DNA of 6,053 nt from Caldifarciminota bacterium (GTDB lineage: Bacteria; Hydrothermota; Tepidihabitantia; Tepidihabitantales; Tepidihabitantaceae): positions 1-6,053 of the forward strand of contig DSBX01000354.1 in NCBI GenBank assembly GCA_011049385.1, in the 5' to 3' direction. Below the pieces are notes generated by a model, which searched no databases, had not been told where the DNA came from, and saw only the letters and a list, made by a program, of their open reading frames with translations. Below, piece after piece: positions 1 through 5,800 of the stretch. The first letter of the stretch is position 1. Each line of letters begins with the position of its first letter. The translations under genes were made by a program, and so were the position numbers.

Positions 1-595
1 CCACCTGCACCGGGTCTTTGATCCCATTGTCGCGACCATCGCTCAACAGCAACACTGCGCCCGGTTGCCGTCGGAGAACATGGGCGAGCGCGGCACCCAT
101 CCGGGTCCGCTCTCGACCCGGTCCGGTGCCCGGCCGCAGCCGCAAGTCCTCATCCGCCACCACAGTCGTCTCTGCGAACAAGAAAAGCGACACACCGGCG
201 TCGAGAGTCGGCAACAGCGCCCGCACTGCACGCACGACAGCGCTGTCCGCGCCGCCGAAACTCATGCTGTGGGAAACATCCACCAGCACCACAACTGTCC
301 GGCCCGGTCGCAACCAACTGGGCCTGATGACCTGGCCGCTCAGGACCGCGAACAGTACGACAATCGAAACCAGACGCATCGCCAGCAGTACAAGCAAAGA
401 GCTCGTCGTACGCGGCGATGGGTCACGCCGGATATCCCGGAGATGCACACCCACCGCCAACGCCAGCAGGCAGGCGCTAACGACGATACTCGCCAACAGC
501 ACGTGGCTCAAACTCGGGTTGAAGATCGAGGAACAGGCTGTCCGGTCCGGGCACGAAACTTGAACGGCGGGCGACAAGATCAACCAGGCCGTCAT
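1..595 (-). CDS. Membrane VWA-domain protein, N-terminal part (3' truncated)
   Basis: The frame is open from the ATG at 595 through the left edge, giving 198 residues here. There are two hydrophobic helices, about 32-50 ('VLLASIVVSACLLALAVG') and 67-85 ('LLVLLAMRLVSIVVLFAVL'), then a VWA domain opening 'VVVLVDVSHSMSFGG'. The metal-ion-dependent adhesion site is complete: D106-x-S108-x-S110, T164 ('RTRMGAAL') and D186 ('LLLSDGRDNG'), so divalent metal binding is expected. Two N-terminal helices followed by VWA resemble BatA-type aerotolerance proteins and the large membrane VWA proteins that end in a glutamine-amidotransferase-like domain; the missing C-terminus would decide between them. The start is uncertain. 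ATG 595 overlaps the lipoprotein by 119 bases with only GGTGAG 11 bases upstream; TTG 511 or GTG 502 would shorten the overlap but drop a BatA-like 'FNP' at 24-26. A role in complex assembly or protein interaction at the inner membrane is inferred. Confidence 0.85.
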   Translation of the reverse strand, partial: MTAWLILSPAVQVSCPDRTACSSIFNPSLSHVLLASIVVSACLLALAVGVHLRDIRRDPSPRTTSSLLVLLAMRLVSIVVLFAVLSGQVIRPSWLRPGRTVVVLVDVSHSMSFGGADSAVVRAVRALLPTLDAGVSLFLFAETTVVADEDLRLRPGTGPGRERTRMGAALAHVLRRQPGAVLLLSDGRDNGIKDPVQV

Positions 596-1577
596 GACTG
601 GTATCACTCACCGCAACCACCTCGTAGGTCCCTCCCGGGATGCGTAAGAAGAAGACGCCCCTCTCGTCGGTCACCGCCAGTGCTACCGCGGTATCGGCCA
701 ACAGGAACACCAGAGCCGGCACCGGTCCGGAGACACGACCGGCCACGCCCATCCCCGGGAACAGGGTATCGCGGGTGAAACTGGTCGCCACAATCTCCCG
801 AGTCCGATTGCCCTCCAGGTCCGTCATCCCCGGAAGCAACGCAACATACACAGGAGGCGCCGCCGCTGAATCCTCTCTGGTACTCGGCGCGTCCGCATCC
901 GTCGTTCTCACTCCTCCGGAATCGGGCTCAGACTCCGTACCTCGGGCTCTCTCGTCTCTCTCATCCGCGACCGACAGGTCCACTGTCACCTTGCCGGGTC
1001 GCTTCAGAGTGAGACGCTGCCAACCCGCGTCCCAGTGGGACATCAGAGCGGTATCCAGCGAAGCCGGGATTGCGACCAGTTCCGGTATGACCAGGGTGTC
1101 CATCGGCTTGCTGAACTCGTATGTTATCTCGTCCGAGAAGTAGCCGCTCTGACCAAGCCGCGGGCGCACCGACCGGACCCGCGGTCGCACCGTATCCGGC
1201 CTGCTCCCGCCCCGGAACCGCGCACGCACACGGGCGAAATTGCCGGCCAAGTCCGGCACCCACGCAGACAGGTGATAGACCACCTCGTCTTGACGCTCCG
1301 TCCAGGCCAGCAAGCGATCCCCACCACGCGGAGAGGTCAGGCCACGCACTTCCAGCACACCGTCCGGGCCAACGATGGCAAGACTCTCCGCCGGCACCCG
1401 GGACAGGTCTACCGGTTCATCAAACTCCATCTCGACACCGGTCAACCCGCGCGTCCGGACAAGCACAAGCCGCGGTGCGAAACGGTCCGGACTGGGCGGG
1501 GGCATACGCTTGGCGCACGTCCCGACAGCCAGCAACACCAGCACCGAGCCTGCGACCAGCAAGTGACTACGCATCAT
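477..1577 (-). CDS. Predicted lipoprotein with SbsA-type Ig-like (Big_5-like) domains
   Basis: About 366 residues; numbering here counts the upstream TTG codon at 1580 as 1. A signal peptide at 1-21 (Arg at 4, hydrophobic core at 7-19) is followed by Cys22. The box LAVGTC has an unusual Thr at -1, but the mature start 'CAKRMPPPSPDRFAPRL' mirrors the 'CA..P...GG..D..PP.L' start of Bacteroidetes Big_5 lipoproteins, so lipidation is likely. Residues 35-123 form one Ig-like unit ('VEMEFDEPVDLSRV'), and 131-270 a second Big_5-like unit ('ITYEFSKPMDT', 'DLEGNRT') interrupted by a charged Ser/Asp/Glu/Arg insert at about 206-242. Residues 279-355 resemble a carboxypeptidase-regulatory or prealbumin-like fold ('GRVSG', 'ERGVFFLRIPGGTYEVVAVSDTSHDG'). 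No catalytic motif is seen; a structural or adhesive surface role is inferred. It overlaps the DUF2520 stop by 8-11 bases and its own end overlaps the VWA gene. Confidence 0.8.
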   Translation of the reverse strand: MMRSHLLVAGSVLVLLAVGTCAKRMPPPSPDRFAPRLVLVRTRGLTGVEMEFDEPVDLSRVPAESLAIVGPDGVLEVRGLTSPRGGDRLLAWTERQDEVVYHLSAWVPDLAGNFARVRARFRGGSRPDTVRPRVRSVRPRLGQSGYFSDEITYEFSKPMDTLVIPELVAIPASLDTALMSHWDAGWQRLTLKRPGKVTVDLSVADERDERARGTESEPDSGGVRTTDADAPSTREDSAAAPPVYVALLPGMTDLEGNRTREIVATSFTRDTLFPGMGVAGRVSGPVPALVFLLADTAVALAVTDERGVFFLRIPGGTYEVVAVSDTSHDGLVDLVARRSSFVPGPDSLFLDLQPEFEPRAVGEYRR

Positions 1578-2442
1578 CAATCACCTCTGTGATCCGTCGC
1601 AGTGCTGCACGATCCGTACCCTGCTCCCGGGCCACCTCGACCAACTGTCTCGTGAGACTGAGATAGAGCGCTACCAGTTCAGGCGTCCGCTCGCGCAAGA
1701 CCGCCAGGTGACCGGCGACTGTTTCGGCATCACCACGCGGCACCGGCCCGGTCAGCAACCGACCGACACCGCGGTCAGGCGTTCCTTCGAATGTCGTTCT
1801 CATCAGGGTCTCCCGCATTCTGGCTGACCGAGAAGACCGAATGCCCAGCTCTCTCGCGATCCGCCCGGCCGACCCTGCCAGCGCGTGCTGAAAGTTGGAA
1901 GCGAACACGCACATCGCATGGTAGAGCGGCCGGTCCCCGCCTTTGAGCAGGAAGGAGTCACCGCCCAGCTCACGAGCCAGCCTCCGACCGAAACGAAGAC
2001 CGGCAGGGGTTCCGTCCAACGCCACGGCACAGCCTTCAAATGACACCTCGATACCCGGTGACGGGAATACCCGCGCCGGGTGAAACGCAACCGTCTCGAT
2101 TGTCCGCTCGTGTGCAGAACCGAAAACCTCTACCCCAAAGAACCCTGAGCAATGGGCAATGATACTGCCGGGCCTGAGCCGCCCGGCGATACGCTCGAAC
2201 AGCACCGAGATCTCGCGGTCAGGAACGGTAAGGAACAGCACGTCACTGACCGCGGCCACCCTCGCCGCCGACTGCCTCTCCTGTTTCTGCCCCAACACGC
2301 TGAGGGCCAGGCGCAACGCTTCGGTCCTGCGGTCGCTAATGCCTGCGAGTTCGTAACCAAGGCGAACGCAGTTCCGGGCGAGTGCGGTCCCGACCCGACC
2401 AGCCCCGATGAACCCCAGAACCGGATGGCAACCAGCTCTCAT
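1567..2442 (-). CDS. Rossmann-like / DUF2520 domain protein
   Basis: The 291-residue protein matches the Rossmann-like plus DUF2520 family in length and layout. Residues 8-20 form a dinucleotide-binding start with GxGxxG (G13, G15, G18) after a hydrophobic strand. 'DVLFLTVPD' (67-75) and 'IIAHCSG' (94-100) are the later Rossmann strands as in NADP-dependent reductases related to ProC and F420-dependent oxidoreductases. 'AFHPARVFP' (119-127) and 'YHAMCVFASNF' (174-184) are family positions, and 'LTGPVPRGD' (230-238), followed by TV..HL, is the DUF2520 hallmark in the helical C-terminal domain. It is predicted cytoplasmic, with no signal or membrane segment. The enzymatic substrate is unknown for the family; an NAD(P)-dependent oxidoreductase is inferred from the fold. 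The start overlaps the ComEA-like stop by four bases (ATGA) behind a good ribosome binding site, so it is translated with its envelope neighbours, although nothing in it suggests an envelope role. Confidence 0.88.
   Translation of the reverse strand: MRAGCHPVLGFIGAGRVGTALARNCVRLGYELAGISDRRTEALRLALSVLGQKQERQSAARVAAVSDVLFLTVPDREISVLFERIAGRLRPGSIIAHCSGFFGVEVFGSAHERTIETVAFHPARVFPSPGIEVSFEGCAVALDGTPAGLRFGRRLARELGGDSFLLKGGDRPLYHAMCVFASNFQHALAGSAGRIARELGIRSSRSARMRETLMRTTFEGTPDRGVGRLLTGPVPRGDAETVAGHLAVLRERTPELVALYLSLTRQLVEVAREQGTDRAALRRITEVIDDA
1581..1588 (-). promoter_or_regulatory. Ribosome binding site deciding the lipoprotein start
   Basis: The minus strand reads AGAGGTGA and then TTG ATG ATG. 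The TTG at 1580 directly abuts this site and is too close to be used. The ATG at 1577 lies 6 bases after AGAGG and the ATG at 1574 lies 9 bases after, so one of these two is the likely start. Confidence 0.6.
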
Positions 2443-2825
2443 TCGTTCGCCTCTCCCAGGGTCACGTACTCGACGATGGCTTCAAGTCGCTTCGGTCCGA
2501 TTCCGGAGACACGAAGGAGTTGTTCGACCCGCCTGAACGGACCGTGCTTGTCACGGTAGGCGATTATGCGACCGGCAATGACCGGCCCGATCCCCGGCAG
2601 TGCCTCGAGCTCATACCCGCTAGCGGCGTTGACATTGACAAGGCCAACCGCCGCTCTCGACCGCTCGCCAGCCCGCAGGGCCGGCTCATCGAGTTCCTGA
2701 GTCATCAACACCGGTGCGGACGCGGCGAGCCGGGCTGCGCGTTCCCTCCGCACCACCAGCATCCCGGAGCCGAGCAACAGCGCCGCAATGAGAATGAGGA
2801 GGACGCGCTTCTCGGTAGCCGTCAT
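2439..2825 (-). CDS. ComEA-like membrane-anchored helix-hairpin-helix protein
   Basis: This 128-residue protein has a short cytoplasmic start, one hydrophobic segment at about residues 8-25 ('VLLILIAALLLGSGMLVV'), an Arg/Ala-rich linker to about 60, and a C-terminal domain starting 'VNVNAAS' at 63. That domain carries two helix-hairpin-helix motifs, 'LPGIGPVIA' (76-84) and 'VSGIGPKRL' (106-114). The N-A-A-x-x-x-x-L-x-x-L-P-G-I-G pattern is the classic ComEA/HHH_3 signature of proteins that bind double-stranded DNA without sequence specificity. ComEA in competent bacteria holds incoming DNA in the periplasm; a single N-terminal anchor with a periplasmic HhH domain matches that topology. The start at 2825 is fixed by the TGATG junction with SprA. 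No ComEC or ComF is visible, so a DNA-uptake role is inference. It could equally be a small DNA- or protein-binding helper in this operon. Confidence 0.86.
   Translation of the reverse strand: MTATEKRVLLILIAALLLGSGMLVVRRERAARLAASAPVLMTQELDEPALRAGERSRAAVGLVNVNAASGYELEALPGIGPVIAGRIIAYRDKHGPFRRVEQLLRVSGIGPKRLEAIVEYVTLGEANE
2450..2457 (-). promoter_or_regulatory. Ribosome binding site for the DUF2520 gene
   Basis: On the minus strand the bases read GGGAGAGG, followed by a 7-base spacer and the ATG at 2442. It lies inside the end of the ComEA-like coding sequence and supports 2442 as the true start. Confidence 0.7.
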
Positions 2826-2827
2826 CA
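2823..2827 (-). promoter_or_regulatory. TGATG stop-start junction between SprA and the ComEA-like gene
   Basis: The SprA stop TGA (2827-2825) and the next ATG (2825-2823) share one base. The roughly 20 bases upstream of the ATG are rich in T and G with no purine-rich Shine-Dalgarno within 5-12 bases; the nearest candidate, GGGTG, is about 15 bases away. Translation of the small gene therefore probably depends on ribosomes finishing SprA and reinitiating. Confidence 0.6.
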
Positions 2828-5800
2828 GAAACGAAACAACACCCAGACATCAAGGTCGGTCGTGGTCGTCCGGGTTCCGGTCTGCGCCCGGCTGTTGCTG
2901 TAGCCGACGTTGGCCCCGGCTTCTATCGCCCTTGAAAACATATAGGCACCGGTGAGGCGGGTAGACCAAGCCCGGTCGTCCTGGAGGTGAACGAAGACGA
3001 TTTCCTCCGGGTTGCGCCGCTGGCGGGTGGTGTATGAATAATCGAACGCCCACGTCAAACGAAGGTCGGAACTGAACCGTACCCCCCTGAAGAAGGGCAA
3101 CCGCAAACCACGGGGCGCTGAGAAAGCGTAGCTCGCTTGAAGCCTCCCTCCCCTGGACTCGGCCCGGTTCTCGCTCGAGTTGGCCTCACGGCTGTTCCCC
3201 AGCCAAGTCCTGCCCTGCGTCAAAGAGTAGTTGGCCGACACCGTTGTCGTCACACGCTGCTTCCACGTTGTCTGCCAGGAAAGCAGGGGGCTGAGGTCGT
3301 GCGTCTGGGACTCGGTCAGGCCGTACCACTCCAGGGTATCGGCCTCCAGATCGACGTTTCCGCCGACATCGTACCGTCGGCGGTAACGTCCGTTGAGCCG
3401 CGAATCGGTCGCGTAGTTCTTGAACAGTTCGTGCACGCGGTTCACACTGAAGTCAAAATCCGGCCAACTTGTGGAGAAGTCCCTGGTAGCACTAAAGATA
3501 CTGGTATTGGTAGACCGGCTCCAGTCATAGCCCGCACCCAAACGGAAGTCCTTGATTCGAAGGCCCGATGATGCCCGCCACGAACTGGCCAACTCGACGG
3601 TCTGGCTACTGCGCTCGATCGCAGTGTCAATGTCGCTCGTTAGACCCAGTCGGAAAGGCAGGGGAGCCGGGGCTCCGCTGTCAATGCTGACCGCAACCAG
3701 TTCAGCCACACGCCCGGTGCCGTATCCGAATTCGATGGGATCAACAACTCCGATGGCCGAGCCGAAAAGGGACAGGATACCCGGCCCGGGCCGGCCTGCG
3801 GGAACGGGGGCAGGCAACGTGTCGGACGACTCCTTTCCACCCCGGCTCACGGCGTCTTCGTTTCGGTCTCTGATCCAATCGGCAATCTCGGACAGTTCAA
3901 CCGACAACCCGAACTCAAGCTCACCGCTGTTGCCCATGTTGCGATAAGGCTCGTAACGGAGCCCGCCTCCGCGTGGACGCTCGTCACTGTACTCGCCGTC
4001 GAACTCGACCGAGGGCGAAAGGAAGTCCCAGAGGTCCATCGAGTACGACGCGCTGAGATTCTCATCGCGCCCTGCTTCACTGCCCACGCGCAGGAACCCG
4101 GCAAGGGTATCCTCGTGAACCAGCAGGTCTCGCTCGACGCCGACCGAGTACTCAAACGACAGGTCATCGAGCGGCGAGTAGTCCACGCTGACGTCGGTGT
4201 TGAGTCCATGACCGACGGTTCGAGTAGTGTCCGCGAAGGTAGTGTCGCCGAGCGAACGCCGACTGACGCGCACCGAGCGATTCCTGCCCTCTGCCAAGCC
4301 GAACTGGATGGACTGGGGAAGGAGCGCGAGTTCGTCATCTTCGTTAAGCTCTATGCTGACATTGGGGCTGATGGAATACCCCCACTGGAGCCCGGTATTG
4401 AAGGAAGAGTCGTCCATCAACGGCGTGTTCCGAAAGCCTCGTCGGTGCCGCCAGGAGAACCCCATTGCTTCGACAGTATGGTTCAGCCAAGGATTGTCAG
4501 AGCGCTGTTTACGCAGGTTCTCAAGTGCGAAGCTCTCGTCGCGCGAACGCCCCTCCTCCCGTGCGGCCTCCTCGCGGCTGAGCCGGTAATCGGGCCAGTC
4601 GCTGGCGAACTTGGGAAGCTCGCGACGCTCGGTCGTGCTGTAGGAGACCGGCAGAGACACACCCCAACTCGCCGGTGTCAGGCGGTCGAGGTTGGCCCGC
4701 AGGTTGAGCCCGTAGTTCGTGCCATAGCCGCCGGTCTTGACGCCCTGCCCTTCACTGAGCTTGCGAAAGTTCGGGTCGGAGTAGCCGGCCGAAGCGGCCA
4801 CGCTGAAGAAATCCGAGAGCCGGATGTCGGCCGACGCCTGGAGACCGAAACCCGGGTCCTGCCTGGGCGCGGAAAGACGCAGGTCGTTGAACCAGAGTGC
4901 GCCGGTCTTGGGTCGGCTGTCGTGGTTCTCGATGCCAAGCGCAAGGTAGCGGATGTCGGCCAGCGAAGGGTTCCCGCGCACCCGGAAAGGACCGGACTCG
5001 TAGAAACCGACTCCCGGTGTGCCGGCGCTGTCGCGCCTGGCCTTAAGTACCGGCAGGGAATCAAGCTCGATAACAAACTCGTACCAGTCTCCTCGCCCAA
5101 CTGGAACGCCGTCGGTGACCCGGGCGGCGAAGGCGTAGTAGTTCAGCGAGTCGGCCCCGACCCGGAGCAGAAAACCTATGCCGCTGCCGTCGTCGTGGAG
5201 CCAAGCCCGCAACTGACCGTAATCCCGGTAGTCGTCGCGCTGGGCCGAAACCCGGCTAACCAGCGCCCGCCGGCCATCGCGAAGTTTACGGTAGCCGAAC
5301 GCCAACGCCGCCTCCTGCTCAAGCCGACCATGGGCATCACGCCTGGGCTCGAACGGCGACACGTAGTCGGGATTCGTCTTGCGCGAAACCTGCGACAACC
5401 AGACCACCTCGCTCGTGTCCGGCACCCGGGCCGTGCCGCTGTCCGCGTCGATGTCGGCCAGCGTCGGTTCGCGCCAGCGACTGCCGGTGAACTCGATCGA
5501 AAAGAAGTCCATCGTGTCGGCTTCCTCGAACCCGTCGAACCAGACACGGACGTACTTGATATTCTCCCACTTGGGACTGCCGACCGCCCTAAAGGAAGCT
5601 GTGTCAAGCGAGACACGGTACAAGCGCCAGGGACCGTACAGCGGCTCGAAGCCGTCCGGCTCGTCAAGCGCAATCGTGGTTTCATAGTAGTGGTTGTAGC
5701 GCGAGAAACCGTTACCGGCAAGGTCCTCGGTATCGAGCCGCCCGTTGTTCTCGGTACCCATCTGGTTGTCTCGGTAGTCGTAGTCGTCGTTCGCGTCGTC

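Noticed and set aside
18..778. Long plus-strand open frames over the left part (18-563 and 65-778)
   Set aside because: Their translations are Arg/Ser/Thr/Pro-rich with no domain, while the opposite strand encodes the VWA domain with a complete metal site and the lipoprotein C-terminus. They are antisense shadows.
1035..1666. Plus-strand open frames of about 180 residues opposite the lipoprotein
   Set aside because: Composition is Arg/Pro/His/Gln-rich, as expected from the complement of GC-rich coding DNA, and no start signal or motif is visible.
2152..2903. Plus-strand frames opposite the DUF2520 and ComEA-like genes
   Set aside because: They contain no recognisable domain and run across the junction of two well-supported minus-strand genes.
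3781..3794. A perfect 14-base GC palindrome (CCGGCCCGGGCCGG)
   Set aside because: It lies inside the SprA frame and encodes part of a Pro/Gly-rich loop; there is no T-run for a terminator and no gene end nearby, so codon composition explains it.
3552..4589. Plus-strand frames at 3552-3947 and 4227-4589 opposite the SprA barrel
   Set aside because: Ser/Pro/Arg-rich shadows of the barrel strands, without a ribosome binding site or a recognisable domain.
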